A stretch of 64,000 nt of DNA from Pseudomonas azerbaijanoccidentalis (GCF_019145495.1 NZ_JAHSTU010000006.1:248001-312000), one strand, 5' to 3'. Shown: positions 27,476-36,803, counted from the first letter of the stretch. The notes: generated from the sequence alone by a model not told the origin. Numbers and translations: made by a program.

Positions 27476-27726
27476 TATGTGACGCCCTGGCTTTGTTTTT
27501 ATGTAGCGGCGGCTGGTGAACCGCTCGCAAACGGTGACGTTTGACAGACGATCCGGGATGCCGCGCATTTATGACTGATGTTTCCCCAGGAAAGCCATCA
27601 GCCGGCACACCAGACTCCGGGTCCGGTTGCACCTTGGGCGCGAATGCTATTCAACAAAGCAAATAAGGTGCAACCCATTTCTCGGGAATAAGTTGCACCC
27701 AGTCGGAAATAAACTTTGAAAGCGGT

Positions 27727-27751
27727 TTTTTGCTCCTTTTCGGAGCAAAAA
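27727..27751. promoter_or_regulatory. 10-bp-arm inverted repeat in the put control region
   Basis: TTTTTGCTCC-TTTTC-GGAGCAAAAA is a perfect inverted repeat. Its right arm contains GGAG just before an ATG at 27751, so in RNA it would hide the ribosome site of the small ORF there. It is also flanked by T and A runs, as in a bidirectional terminator. Confidence 0.5.
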
Positions 27752-27885
27752 TGCCCACCAACCCACGCAAAAAGCACCAAGCGGATGCAGCACTGGCGTA
27801 CCAGAATTTATTTCCTGACGAGCTGCGTAATATTCCGACAAAAAAAGGGTTGCACCCGGTTGCACCTCAACAGTCTCACGGCTAA
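27751..27885 (+). CDS. Candidate 44-residue leader ORF upstream of putA
   Basis: An ATG preceded by GGAG at five bases opens a 44-codon frame, MPTNPRKKHQADAALAYQNL to VAPQQSHG, ending 51 bases before putA. The protein is basic and hydrophilic, and I recognise no family. Its 3' end covers two of the PutA boxes. It might be a regulatory leader peptide, a real small protein, or chance. Confidence 0.3.
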   Translation: MPTNPRKKHQADAALAYQNLFPDELRNIPTKKGLHPVAPQQSHG

Positions 27886-27936
27886 TCTTGCGGCCAGCTG
27901 ATGCCACGCGGTCGTGGCAAACATGAGGATAAAAAC

Positions 27937-30900
27937 ATGGCTACCACCACCCTTGGCGTCAAACTTGACGACCCGACCCGCGAACGCCTCAAGGCCGCCG
28001 CGACCTCGATTGATCGCACCCCGCACTGGCTGATCAAGCAGGCAATTTTCAATTACCTGGAAAAACTCGAGGGTGGTGCAACCCTGACCGAGCTGAACGG
28101 TTTGACCAAGGATTCCGACGATGCCGTCGACGCGCCTCTGGATCACGCCCACCAGTGCTTCCTCGAATTTGCCGAAAGTATCCTGCCGCAATCGGTACTG
28201 CGCGCTTCGATCACGGCCGCTTACCGTCGCCCGGAGCCTGAAGTCGTTCCTATGCTGATCGAGCAGGCACGCCTGCCGGCAGCCATGGCCGAAGCCACCA
28301 ACAAACTCGCCGCGTCCATCGCGGAAAAACTGCGCAACCAGAAGAGTGCTGGCGGCCGTGCCGGCATTGTTCAGGGCCTGCTGCAGGAGTTTTCCCTGTC
28401 GTCCCAGGAAGGCGTGGCACTGATGTGCCTGGCCGAAGCGCTGCTGCGTATCCCGGACAAAGGTACCCGTGACGCACTGATCCGCGACAAGATCAGCACC
28501 GGCAACTGGCATCCGCACCTGGGCAACAGCCCTTCGCTGTTCGTCAACGCTGCGACCTGGGGCCTGTTGCTGACCGGCAAACTGGTGTCCACGCACAACG
28601 AAGCTGGCCTGACGTCGTCGCTGAGCCGCATCATTGGCAAGAGCGGCGAGCCGATGATCCGCAAGGGCGTCGACATGGCCATGCGCCTGATGGGCGAGCA
28701 GTTCGTGACCGGCGAAACCATCGCCGAAGCCCTGGCCAATGCCAGCAAGTTCGAAGCCAAGGGTTTCCGTTATTCCTACGACATGTTGGGCGAGGCCGCA
28801 CTCACCGAGCACGACGCGCAGAAGTACCTGGCCTCGTACGAACAAGCCATCCACTCGATCGGCAAAGCGTCCCACGGTCGTGGGATTTATGAAGGCCCGG
28901 GTATCTCGATCAAACTGTCCGCCCTGCACCCACGTTACAGCCGTGCGCAGTACGAGCGCGTGATGGACGAGTTGTACCCGCGCCTGCTGTCGCTGACCCT
29001 GTTGGCCAAGCAATACGACATCGGCCTGAACATCGACGCCGAAGAAGCCGACCGCCTGGAGCTGTCGCTGGATCTGCTCGAGCGCCTGTGCTTCGAGCCG
29101 CAACTGACCGGCTGGAACGGCATCGGTTTTGTGATCCAGGCTTACCAGAAGCGTTGCCCGTACGTGATCGACTACGTGATCGACCTGGCTCGTCGCAGCC
29201 GTCATCGCCTGATGATCCGTCTGGTGAAAGGCGCGTACTGGGACAGCGAAATCAAGCGCGCCCAAGTCGAAGGCCTGGAAGGCTACCCGGTCTACACCCG
29301 CAAGGTGTACACCGACGTTTCCTACATCGCTTGCGCTCGCAAACTGCTGTCGGTGCCGGAAGTCATTTACCCGCAGTTCGCCACGCACAACGCCCACACG
29401 CTGTCGGCCATTTATCACATCGCCGGTCAGAACTATTACCCGGGTCAGTACGAGTTCCAGTGCCTGCACGGCATGGGCGAACCGCTGTACGAACAAGTTG
29501 TAGGCAAAGTTTCCGAAGGCAAGCTGAACCGTCCGTGCCGCGTGTACGCTCCGGTCGGCACCCACGAAACCCTGCTGGCGTACCTGGTACGTCGTCTGCT
29601 GGAAAACGGCGCAAACACGTCGTTCGTCAATCGCATCGCCGACCAGTCGATTTCCATCCAGGAACTGGTAGCCGATCCGGTAGCCAGCATCGAGCAGATG
29701 GCGACTGTGGAAGGCGGTTTCGGCCTGCCGCACCCACGCATTCCGCTGCCGCGTGACCTGTATGGTTCCGAGCGCGCCAACTCCAGCGGCATCGACATGG
29801 CCAACGAACATCGTCTGGCTTCACTGTCCTGCGCCCTGCTGGCCACCGCACACAACCACTGGAAAGCTGCGCCGATGCTCGGTTGCGCTTCCAGCACTGA
29901 AACCCCTGCGCCGGTTCTGAACCCGTCCGATTTGCGTGACGTGGTCGGCCACGTTCAAGAAGCCACCGTCGAAGACGTCGACAATGCGATCCAGTGCGCC
30001 CTGAACGCCGCACCGATCTGGCAGGCCACCCCGCCCGCCGAGCGCGCCGCAATCCTGGAGCGCGCTGCAGACTTGATGGAAGCCGAAATCCAGCCGCTGA
30101 TGGGCCTGTTGGCTCGCGAAGCTGGCAAGACTTTCGCCAACGCCATCGCCGAAGTGCGCGAAGCCGTGGACTTCCTGCGTTATTACGCAGTGCAGGCACG
30201 CAACGATTTCACCAACGACGCTCACCGCCCGCTGGGTCCAGTGGTGTGCATCAGCCCGTGGAACTTCCCGCTGGCGATCTTCAGTGGCCAAGTCGCTGCT
30301 GCGCTGGCCGCCGGTAACCCGGTACTGGCCAAGCCTGCGGAACAAACGCCACTGGTTGCCGCCCAAGCTGTGCGCCTGCTGCTCGAAGCCGGTATTCCGG
30401 AAGGCGTGCTGCAATTGCTGCCGGGTCGTGGCGAAACCGTGGGTGCCGGCCTGGTCGGCGACGATCGTGTCAAAGGTGTGATGTTCACCGGTTCCACCGA
30501 AGTCGCTCGCCTGCTGCAACGCAACATCGCCGGTCGCCTCGACAACCAGGGTCGTCCGATCCCGCTGATCGCCGAAACCGGTGGCCAGAACGCAATGATT
30601 GTCGACTCCTCGGCCCTGACCGAACAGGTTGTGATCGACGTGGTTTCGTCGGCCTTCGACAGCGCCGGCCAGCGTTGCTCGGCACTGCGCGTGCTGTGCT
30701 TGCAGGAAGATTCCGCTGATCGCGTCATCGAAATGCTCAAGGGCGCGATGGCTGAAAGCCGTCTGGGTAACCCTGAGCGTCTGTCCGTGGACATCGGCCC
30801 AGTGATCGACGCCGAAGCCAAGGCTGGCATCGAGAAGCACATCCAGGCCATGCGCGACAAAGGTCGCAGCGTGTACCAGGTGGCCATCGCCGACGCCGAA

Positions 30901-31887
30901 GAAGTCAAACGCGGCACCTTCGTGATGCCGACGCTGATCGAACTGGAAAGCTTTGACGAACTGCAGCGGGAGATCTTCGGCCCGGTGCTGCACGTGGTTC
31001 GCTACAAGCGCAAAGACATCGACCAGCTGATTGCCCAGATCAACGCTTCCGGCTACGGCCTGACATTGGGCGTGCACACCCGCATCGACGAAACCATCGC
31101 CAAGGTGATCGATAACGTCAACGCCGGTAACGTCTACGTCAACCGCAACATCGTTGGCGCCGTGGTCGGTGTTCAACCGTTCGGCGGTGAAGGCCTGTCG
31201 GGCACGGGTCCGAAAGCCGGTGGCCCGCTGTACCTGTACCGCCTGCTGTCGACCCGTCCTACCGATGCGATCGAACAATCCTTCGCTCGCGGTGATGCTG
31301 CCGCAGCGCCGGACGTTCGTCTGCGCGACGCCATGAGCAAGCCGCTGACCGCCCTGAAGGCCTGGGCCGACAGCAACAAGTTCGCTGACCTGAGCAGCCT
31401 GTGCGTACAGTTCGCCGCGCAATCGCAAAGCGGTATCACCCGCCTGCTGGCTGGCCCGACCGGCGAGCGCAACAGCTATGCGATCCTGCCGCGTGAACAC
31501 GTGCTGTGCCTGGCCGAAGTCGAAGGCGATCTGCTGACCCAACTGGCCGCCGTATTGGCGGTCGGTGGTTCGGCGGTTTGGCCGGAAGCCGAGTTGACCA
31601 AGGCGCTGTTCGCACGCCTGCCGAAGGACATTCAGGCACGCATCAAGCTGGTTGCCGACTGGAACAAGGACGAAGTGGTGTTTGATGCGGTTGTGCATCA
31701 CGGCCATTCCGACCAGTTGCGCGCGGTGTGCCAACAGATTGCCAAGCGTGCCGGCGCGATCGTTGGCGTGCAGGGTCTGTCGCAAGGTGAAACCAACATT
31801 GCGTTGGAACGTCTGGTGATCGAGCGTGCGTTGAGCGTTAACACTGCTGCTGCGGGTGGTAATGCGAGCTTGATGACTATTGGCTAA
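27937..31887 (+). CDS. putA: Trifunctional PutA: repressor, proline dehydrogenase, P5C dehydrogenase
   Basis: The 1316-residue protein begins MATTTLGVKLDDPTRERLKA, a ribbon-helix-helix DNA-binding domain (about residues 1-47). The FAD-dependent proline dehydrogenase barrel follows (about 250-570, with RLVKGAYWDSEIKRAQ and FATHNAHT). Next is the NAD-dependent aldehyde dehydrogenase (about 640-1120, with SPWNFPLAIFSGQ, FTGSTEVARLLQ and the catalytic cysteine C914 in AGQRCSALR). It oxidises proline to glutamate at the membrane and represses put genes when proline is scarce. The ATG at 27937 has GAGGA upstream; an earlier ATG adds 12 residues. It is divergent from putP. Confidence 0.96.
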   Translation: MATTTLGVKLDDPTRERLKAAATSIDRTPHWLIKQAIFNYLEKLEGGATLTELNGLTKDSDDAVDAPLDHAHQCFLEFAESILPQSVLRASITAAYRRPEPEVVPMLIEQARLPAAMAEATNKLAASIAEKLRNQKSAGGRAGIVQGLLQEFSLSSQEGVALMCLAEALLRIPDKGTRDALIRDKISTGNWHPHLGNSPSLFVNAATWGLLLTGKLVSTHNEAGLTSSLSRIIGKSGEPMIRKGVDMAMRLMGEQFVTGETIAEALANASKFEAKGFRYSYDMLGEAALTEHDAQKYLASYEQAIHSIGKASHGRGIYEGPGISIKLSALHPRYSRAQYERVMDELYPRLLSLTLLAKQYDIGLNIDAEEADRLELSLDLLERLCFEPQLTGWNGIGFVIQAYQKRCPYVIDYVIDLARRSRHRLMIRLVKGAYWDSEIKRAQVEGLEGYPVYTRKVYTDVSYIACARKLLSVPEVIYPQFATHNAHTLSAIYHIAGQNYYPGQYEFQCLHGMGEPLYEQVVGKVSEGKLNRPCRVYAPVGTHETLLAYLVRRLLENGANTSFVNRIADQSISIQELVADPVASIEQMATVEGGFGLPHPRIPLPRDLYGSERANSSGIDMANEHRLASLSCALLATAHNHWKAAPMLGCASSTETPAPVLNPSDLRDVVGHVQEATVEDVDNAIQCALNAAPIWQATPPAERAAILERAADLMEAEIQPLMGLLAREAGKTFANAIAEVREAVDFLRYYAVQARNDFTNDAHRPLGPVVCISPWNFPLAIFSGQVAAALAAGNPVLAKPAEQTPLVAAQAVRLLLEAGIPEGVLQLLPGRGETVGAGLVGDDRVKGVMFTGSTEVARLLQRNIAGRLDNQGRPIPLIAETGGQNAMIVDSSALTEQVVIDVVSSAFDSAGQRCSALRVLCLQEDSADRVIEMLKGAMAESRLGNPERLSVDIGPVIDAEAKAGIEKHIQAMRDKGRSVYQVAIADAEEVKRGTFVMPTLIELESFDELQREIFGPVLHVVRYKRKDIDQLIAQINASGYGLTLGVHTRIDETIAKVIDNVNAGNVYVNRNIVGAVVGVQPFGGEGLSGTGPKAGGPLYLYRLLSTRPTDAIEQSFARGDAAAAPDVRLRDAMSKPLTALKAWADSNKFADLSSLCVQFAAQSQSGITRLLAGPTGERNSYAILPREHVLCLAEVEGDLLTQLAAVLAVGGSAVWPEAELTKALFARLPKDIQARIKLVADWNKDEVVFDAVVHHGHSDQLRAVCQQIAKRAGAIVGVQGLSQGETNIALERLVIERALSVNTAAAGGNASLMTIG

Positions 31888-31902
31888 ATCGCTGTAAGAC
31901 CA

Positions 31903-31930
31903 GGTGCCCGCAATGGGCGCCGGTTTTATT
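31903..31930 (+). terminator. Probable intrinsic terminator of putA
   Basis: GGTGCCC-GCAAT-GGGCGCC (one G-T pair) is followed by GGTTTTATT. The T-run is short, so efficiency is uncertain. Confidence 0.5.
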
Positions 31931-31942
31931 GGAAGCAAGATC

Positions 31943-32017
31943 AAAAGATCGCAGCCTTCGGCAGCTCCTACAGTTGGAATGTGTTCCTGTAGGCGCTGCC
32001 GAAGGCTGCGATCTTTT
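31943..32017. repeat. Family-B REP pair after putA
   Basis: Inverted GATCGCAGCCTTCGGCAGC arms surround a 30-bp centre. The element lies between putA and the acyl-CoA dehydrogenase gene. Confidence 0.9.
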
Positions 32018-32103
32018 GCTTCTCCATCACCAAGATCAATCATCCTGTTCAGCCTCTATTCGCCAGCCTAGACTCGGTCCACTCCAATAAAAGGTAGGCC
32101 GCC

Positions 32104-33906
32104 ATGTCCGAGACGCTGCTAAGTTCCCGCAATCTGGCTTTCGAGCTGTATGAAGTCCTCGATGCCGAGGGCCTGACCCAGCGTGAGCGTTTCGCCGAAC
32201 ACAACCGCGAAACCTTCGACGCGGCCATCGGTACCGCCCGCAGCATCGCCGAGAAATTCTTCGCCCCGCACAACCGCAAGGGCGACGAGAACGAGCCGCG
32301 CTATGAGAACGGTCAGGCGATTCTGATTCCGGAAGTGAAACCGGCGGTGGATGCCTTTCTCGAAGCTGGCTTTCTCAACGCCGCGCGCAGTTTCGACGCG
32401 GGCGGCATGCAGTTGCCCACGTTGCTGTCCCAAGCCTGTTTTTCGCACTTCCAGTCGGCTAACGCGGCTTCGACTTCTTATCCGTTCCTGACCATGGGCG
32501 CGGCCAACCTGATCGAGAGTTTCGGTACCGACGAGCAGAAGCGCCGCTTCCTGCAACCGATGATCGACGGCCGTTTCTTCGGCACCATGGCCCTGACCGA
32601 ACCGCACGCCGGCTCATCGCTGTCGGACATTCGTACACGCGCAGAACCGGCGTCTGACGGCACCTATCGCCTCAAGGGCAACAAGATTTTCATTTCCGGT
32701 GGCGATCACCCACTGTCGGAAAATATCGTGCACATGGTGCTGGCCAAGCTGCCGGACGCACCGGCTGGGGTGAAGGGCATTTCGCTGTTCATCGTGCCGA
32801 AGTTCCTGGTAAACGATGACGGCAGCCTCGGACAGCGCAACGATGTGTTGCTGGCGGGCCTGTTCCATAAGATGGGTTGGCGTGGCACCACTTCGACTGC
32901 ACTGAACTTCGGCGATAACGGCGAGTGTGTCGGCTATCTGGTGGGCAAGCCGCATCAGGGCTTGAGCTACATGTTCCAGATGATGAACGAGGCGCGGATC
33001 GGCGTCGGCATGGGTGCGGTAATGCTTGGCTACGCCGGCTATCTGTATTCGCTGGAATACGCCCGCGAGCGTCCGCAGGGACGCGTGCCGGACAGTAAAG
33101 ACCCGAACACCGCGCCGGTGGCGATCATCAATCACGCCGACGTCAAACGCATGCTGCTCACCCAAAAAGCCTACGTTGAAGGCTCTTTCGACCTCGGCCT
33201 CTACGCCGCGCGGTTGTTCGATGACACCACGACGCTGGAGACCGAAGCCGAACGCAAACAAGCCCATGAACTGCTGGATTTGCTGACGCCGATCGTCAAA
33301 TCCTGGCCCTCGGAGTTTTGCCTGAAGGCCAACGAACTGGCGATCCAGATTCTTGGCGGCCACGGCTACACCCGTGAGTACCCGGTTGAGCAGTACTACC
33401 GCGACAACCGCCTGAACCCGATCCACGAGGGCACCCACGGCATTCAGTCGCTGGACCTGCTGGGCCGCAAACTGGCGCAGAACGGTGGCGCGGGGCTTAA
33501 GCAACTGATCCGCCTGATCGCCAACACGGGTGAGCGTGCCCAGGTATTCGAATCGCTGACGCCATTGCGCGAACCGCTGGAAAAACTGGTGGCTCGCTTG
33601 CAAACCGTGACCATCGGCCTGTTGACGGATCTGGCGCAGGGTAAGGTCAACAGCAGCCTGGCGAATTCGGCGCTGTACCTGAAGGTGTTTGGGCACACGG
33701 TGATCGGCTGGCGCTGGCTGGAACAGGCGATCCGTGCAGAGGAAGGTTTGGCCAAGGGCAATGCGGCGGATGTGGCCTTCTATAAAGGCAAGCTGCAGGC
33801 GGCGCGGTATTTCCTGACGTGGGAAGTGCCGGGGTGCCACCATGAGCTGGCGATTCTTGAGGCGCGGGATGATGTGTGCCTGACGATGCAGGATGAGTGG
33901 TTCTGA
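32104..33906 (+). CDS. Acyl-CoA dehydrogenase (PA5020-type)
   Basis: The 600-residue flavoprotein is a long-form acyl-CoA dehydrogenase. MALTEPHAGSSLSDIRTRA and FISGGDHPL are FAD/substrate-binding signatures. The C-terminal helical domain includes FCLKANELAIQILGGHGYTREYPVEQYYRDNRLNPIHEGTHGIQSLDLLGRK. It catalyses alpha,beta-dehydrogenation of an acyl-CoA in beta-oxidation; chain length preference is not readable. The gene corresponds by order to PA5020. It is monocistronic, between two REP pairs. Confidence 0.88.
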   Translation: MSETLLSSRNLAFELYEVLDAEGLTQRERFAEHNRETFDAAIGTARSIAEKFFAPHNRKGDENEPRYENGQAILIPEVKPAVDAFLEAGFLNAARSFDAGGMQLPTLLSQACFSHFQSANAASTSYPFLTMGAANLIESFGTDEQKRRFLQPMIDGRFFGTMALTEPHAGSSLSDIRTRAEPASDGTYRLKGNKIFISGGDHPLSENIVHMVLAKLPDAPAGVKGISLFIVPKFLVNDDGSLGQRNDVLLAGLFHKMGWRGTTSTALNFGDNGECVGYLVGKPHQGLSYMFQMMNEARIGVGMGAVMLGYAGYLYSLEYARERPQGRVPDSKDPNTAPVAIINHADVKRMLLTQKAYVEGSFDLGLYAARLFDDTTTLETEAERKQAHELLDLLTPIVKSWPSEFCLKANELAIQILGGHGYTREYPVEQYYRDNRLNPIHEGTHGIQSLDLLGRKLAQNGGAGLKQLIRLIANTGERAQVFESLTPLREPLEKLVARLQTVTIGLLTDLAQGKVNSSLANSALYLKVFGHTVIGWRWLEQAIRAEEGLAKGNAADVAFYKGKLQAARYFLTWEVPGCHHELAILEARDDVCLTMQDEWF

Positions 33907-33934
33907 CCTGGCATAGAGCGGTTTAACGGCCACA

Positions 33935-34016
33935 AAAAAAGATCGCAGCCTGCGGCAGCTCTTACATTGGAATGCGTTTCCCTGTAGGAGCTGCCGCAGG
34001 CTGCGATCTTTTGATC
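33935..34016. repeat. Family-B REP pair between convergent genes
   Basis: Inverted GATCGCAGCCTGCGGCAGC arms lie between the stop codons of the acyl-CoA dehydrogenase gene and the chemoreceptor gene. The second arm ends in TTTTGATCTTTT, so it could terminate both. Confidence 0.9.
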
Positions 34017-34018
34017 TT

Positions 34019-35956
34019 TTAGCTCAGACGAAACCCACCCATCTGCCGCGCCAGATCATCCGCCAACCGCTGCAGCGTCTGACAGTCTTCACGACAAGCC
34101 CTGACCTCCCCCGCCGTCGCGCGGGCCAGATCGGAAATCCCCTGCACGTTACGGTTGATCTCTTCGGTCACCGCCGACTGCTCCTCCGTGGCCGTCGCCA
34201 CCTGATGGTTCATGTCGCTGATACGTTCGACCTGCCCGGTGATCGCCGTCAATGAAGCTCCCGTGCGCTGGCTGGACTCAACGCCCGTGCCGGTTGCCGC
34301 TTGCCCGGAATGCATCGACGACACCGCGTTCTCCGCACCCTGCTTGAGGCTGCCGATCATCTGCTGGATTTCATCCGTGGACGACTGCGTACGCCGTGCC
34401 AAGGTCCGCACTTCATCGGCCACCACGGCAAACCCGCGCCCCATGTCCCCGGCCCGCGCCGCTTCGATAGCGGCGTTGAGCGCCAGCAGGTTGGTCTGCT
34501 CGGAAATCCCGCGGATCACCGCCAGCACCTGATCGATAGACGCCACTTGATGGGCCAATTCGCCCACCGCAGTGGCGGCGACGCCGATTTCATCAGACAT
34601 GCTTTCGATGTGCCGGATCGAACCGCCCACCACCTCCCGCGCCTGCATCGCTTCATCCCGAGCGGTTTGCGAGGCGACTGCCGCATTGCCGGCGTTCTGC
34701 GCGATCTCCTGCACCGTCAGGCCCATTTCGTGAACGGCGGTGGCGACCATGTCAGTCATTTCCTGCTGTCGACCGGAGCGTTCAGCGGTGTTATCCACAA
34801 CCTTGGCCACCTGGCCCACCGCGGTGCGCAGACGTTCGCTGGTGGTCAGCACCTCGCCAATCATGTCTCGCTGACTATCCAGAAAGCGATTGAACCCGCG
34901 CGCCAGGTCGCCCAACTCATCGGCGCGGCTGGAATCCAGCCGATGGGTCAAATCTCCACCACCGCTACCGATGGCCACCAGCGCCGCTGTTACCTGTCGA
35001 ATCGGTCGCACCAACCCACGGGCCAGCAACACCACCAGCAACAGGCACACCATCGCCACCGCCAGGCCGATACCGCTGCTCATCCACATGGCGCGGCGGG
35101 CTTCGGCGTAGATCTGCGACTGTGGCACTTCGGCCACCAGGGTCCAGCCGAGATCGCGCAGGGGCAGGCTTAACGCAAGGAAGTCTTCGCCATCACGCTG
35201 GAAGCCACTGCTGGTGGCAGCTTTTTGACTCATCACTGCTTGTGCTGCCGTAGCACCAATCTGCTCGGTCAGGCTGCGTTTACCGCTGAACTGCGCTTCA
35301 GGATGAACCTGGATCAAACCGTCGGAACGCACGAGATAGACCTTGCCGCGCTCCCCGAAGCTGAAGTTGTGGATCAGCTCCGACAGCTCTTTCATGTTCA
35401 GGCCAAGCCCCGCAACACCGACGACTTTGCCGGCCTGCTCAACCTTGAGGTCAATGAAAAGCGCCAATTCTCCGCTGGCCGTGTCGGTGTCGATATTGAG
35501 GGTGCGCGGCTGGTTGCTGTCCAGAAATGCGTAGAACCAGGCATCTTTGGGGTTGAAACGACTGAGGGTCCGGTCCAGGCCTTTCTCGGTGAAGTAATGG
35601 TTGGACGCGGTGCCGACAATCAGCGCGGTAAAGGCCTTGTGCTCGGCGCGGATGCCTTCGAGATAGGTGGTAAACGTACCGATCTGGGCACTGTTTTCAC
35701 CCTCGGCCAGCCAATCGCGCACCATGCTGTTGCTGGCGATGTCCTTGGCGGCGGTGAGCGGTTGAACGAGGATGCGCTCGATGTCGTTGCGCATCGCTTC
35801 GATGCTCGACGGTAGCGCTTGCTCGACCAGATAGCTCTGGGCAAGGCGGTTGACCACGAGGGTATAAATGCCAACCACGATCAGGATACTGACGAGCAGG
35901 GCGGTGCCCATACTCAGGATCAACTGCCATTGAATACTGCGTCGCCAGAACTGCAT
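34019..35956 (-). CDS. Methyl-accepting chemotaxis protein with dCache-type sensor
   Basis: The 645-residue chemoreceptor has a first membrane helix at about 12-35 (LILSMGTALLVSILIVVGIYTLVV). A large periplasmic sensor of about 250 residues follows, with WFYAFLDSNQPRTLNIDTDT and GKVVGVAGLGLNMKELSELI, the pattern of double-Cache domains. A second helix lies near 285-307, then a HAMP domain and the cytoplasmic hairpin whose tip reads ISEQTNLLALNAAIEAARAGDMGRGFAVVADEVRTLA. The start at 35956 fits the receptor N-terminus. The ligand is unknown. A perfect palindrome lies in its leader. Confidence 0.9.
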   Translation of the reverse strand: MQFWRRSIQWQLILSMGTALLVSILIVVGIYTLVVNRLAQSYLVEQALPSSIEAMRNDIERILVQPLTAAKDIASNSMVRDWLAEGENSAQIGTFTTYLEGIRAEHKAFTALIVGTASNHYFTEKGLDRTLSRFNPKDAWFYAFLDSNQPRTLNIDTDTASGELALFIDLKVEQAGKVVGVAGLGLNMKELSELIHNFSFGERGKVYLVRSDGLIQVHPEAQFSGKRSLTEQIGATAAQAVMSQKAATSSGFQRDGEDFLALSLPLRDLGWTLVAEVPQSQIYAEARRAMWMSSGIGLAVAMVCLLLVVLLARGLVRPIRQVTAALVAIGSGGGDLTHRLDSSRADELGDLARGFNRFLDSQRDMIGEVLTTSERLRTAVGQVAKVVDNTAERSGRQQEMTDMVATAVHEMGLTVQEIAQNAGNAAVASQTARDEAMQAREVVGGSIRHIESMSDEIGVAATAVGELAHQVASIDQVLAVIRGISEQTNLLALNAAIEAARAGDMGRGFAVVADEVRTLARRTQSSTDEIQQMIGSLKQGAENAVSSMHSGQAATGTGVESSQRTGASLTAITGQVERISDMNHQVATATEEQSAVTEEINRNVQGISDLARATAGEVRACREDCQTLQRLADDLARQMGGFRLS

Positions 35957-36006
35957 GGAGCACCCCCAAAGAATAAGAGGCTGAAACACTGCAACAGCCG
36001 TGCCGA

Positions 36007-36016
36007 TTGTATACAA
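36007..36016. promoter_or_regulatory. Palindrome upstream of the dCache chemoreceptor gene
   Basis: TTGTATACAA, a perfect 10-bp palindrome, lies 50 bases before the receptor start. It resembles operators of GntR-family regulators. It stands between zapA and the receptor gene, so it may allow the receptor its own control. Confidence 0.35.
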
Positions 36017-36056
36017 CGAAACCGACAATCTATTCTTTGGTTGTGCGCAAAGCCGA

Positions 36057-36356
36057 TCAGGCCTGATTGATCGTCTTGGAGATCACTTCAACCGTGGCGC
36101 TGACTTGCTCTTGGTAACGGTCGAGTTCGAGCTTGTGCTGCTTCTGCATTTCGATCTGCTGGGAGCACAGATTCATCGCCGCCAGTACCAGCAGTCGGTC
36201 ACCGATCAAGGTCGGGTACTTTCTTTTGGTGTCGGCCAAGGCAGCTTTCAACATTAGTGCAGCGTCCAGCAGGGTCTGCTCTTCCCCGGCCGGGGCCTTG
36301 ATCGAATAGTCCTCCCCCAGGATCGAGACGACTTTCACACCCGGGCCGTAACTCAT
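36057..36356 (-). CDS. zapA: Cell division protein ZapA
   Basis: The 99-residue protein starts with a small alpha/beta head (VKVVSILGEDYSIKAPAGEEQTLLDAA) and continues as a long helix through LLVLAAMNLCSQQIEMQKQHKLELDRYQEQV. This is the ZapA plan. ZapA binds and cross-links FtsZ filaments at midcell. It is coupled by a four-base overlap to the upstream coiled-coil gene. Confidence 0.9.
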   Translation of the reverse strand: MSYGPGVKVVSILGEDYSIKAPAGEEQTLLDAALMLKAALADTKRKYPTLIGDRLLVLAAMNLCSQQIEMQKQHKLELDRYQEQVSATVEVISKTINQA

Positions 36357-36583
36357 GCGCTGACTGGGCCAGCGCTGACGCGCTCAACCAGAGCCTGGAT
36401 GCGTGCGGCAGTGGCGCCTTGCTTCTCTTCCTGTTCCATCAGGCTCAGTTGCAGGCTTTCATTTTCGTCCTTGGCCTGGGCCAGTTCGGCGCTCAGGGTC
36501 TGGTTGGTGCCGAGCAGGGTCTGGTTCTGTTGTACCAGGTCGCTGACCAGCTGTTCCAATTGGCTAAGGGATGCTTCCAACAT
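36353..36583 (-). CDS. TIGR02449-family coiled-coil protein (ZapB-like)
   Basis: The 76-residue protein (MLEASLSQLEQLVSDLVQQN...) is almost wholly a leucine-heptad coiled coil. It matches the TIGR02449 family always found beside zapA in pseudomonads. A partner role in divisome organisation is inferred. The start at 36583 was chosen because the coiled coil begins there; an upstream extension to 36721 has a different, unlikely composition. Confidence 0.8.
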   Translation of the reverse strand: MLEASLSQLEQLVSDLVQQNQTLLGTNQTLSAELAQAKDENESLQLSLMEQEEKQGATAARIQALVERVSAGPVSA

Positions 36584-36776
36584 TTTGATTTTCCAGGCAT
36601 TTTCAAAGGGCGCGTACGATAAAGAAAAGTCACCGTGGATGCCAGGGTTATACGGGCGCAAGGCCTTGATTTTCCTGACGAGTGACTGTTCTCGCGAACT
36701 GTAGAGACTGTCATTGCCCAATCTGGTTCCTGCACTTCGTCGCCATGGCGGTTGTGCGGCAAAAACGCGCAGGGGC

Positions 36777-36803
36777 TCAAGACTTTAGTCGTATGACCGA
36801 TAA
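36777..36803 (+). promoter_or_regulatory. FliA (sigma-28) promoter of the second chemoreceptor gene
   Basis: TCAAG (36777-36781), 14 bases, then ACCGATAA (36796-36803) fits the sigma-28 consensus TCAAG/TAAA-N14-15-GCCGATAA with one mismatch. It lies 55 bases before the chemoreceptor start, which is the kind of gene FliA controls. Confidence 0.7.

Larger units (their letters stand above)
27476..27936. promoter_or_regulatory. Divergent putP/putA control region with five PutA-type boxes
   Basis: The 461-bp gap contains five copies of GTTGCA: 27626-27631, 27669-27674 (inverse), 27692-27697, 27849-27854 and 27859-27864. Each is embedded in a GGTTGCACC-like block. GTTGCA is the site bound by the ribbon-helix-helix domain of E. 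coli PutA. The last two are direct repeats ten bases apart, one helical turn. They suggest autogenous repression of both genes in the absence of proline. Confidence 0.75.

Noticed and set aside
27808..32043. Two long open frames (667 and 740 codons) antisense to putA
   Set aside because: They lie wholly opposite putA motifs and show no protein family; they are shadows of GC-rich third positions.
35957..36056. 6S RNA gene expected after zapA
   Set aside because: The gap is only 100 bp and shows no 6S-like long hairpin; the next gene starts directly after it.
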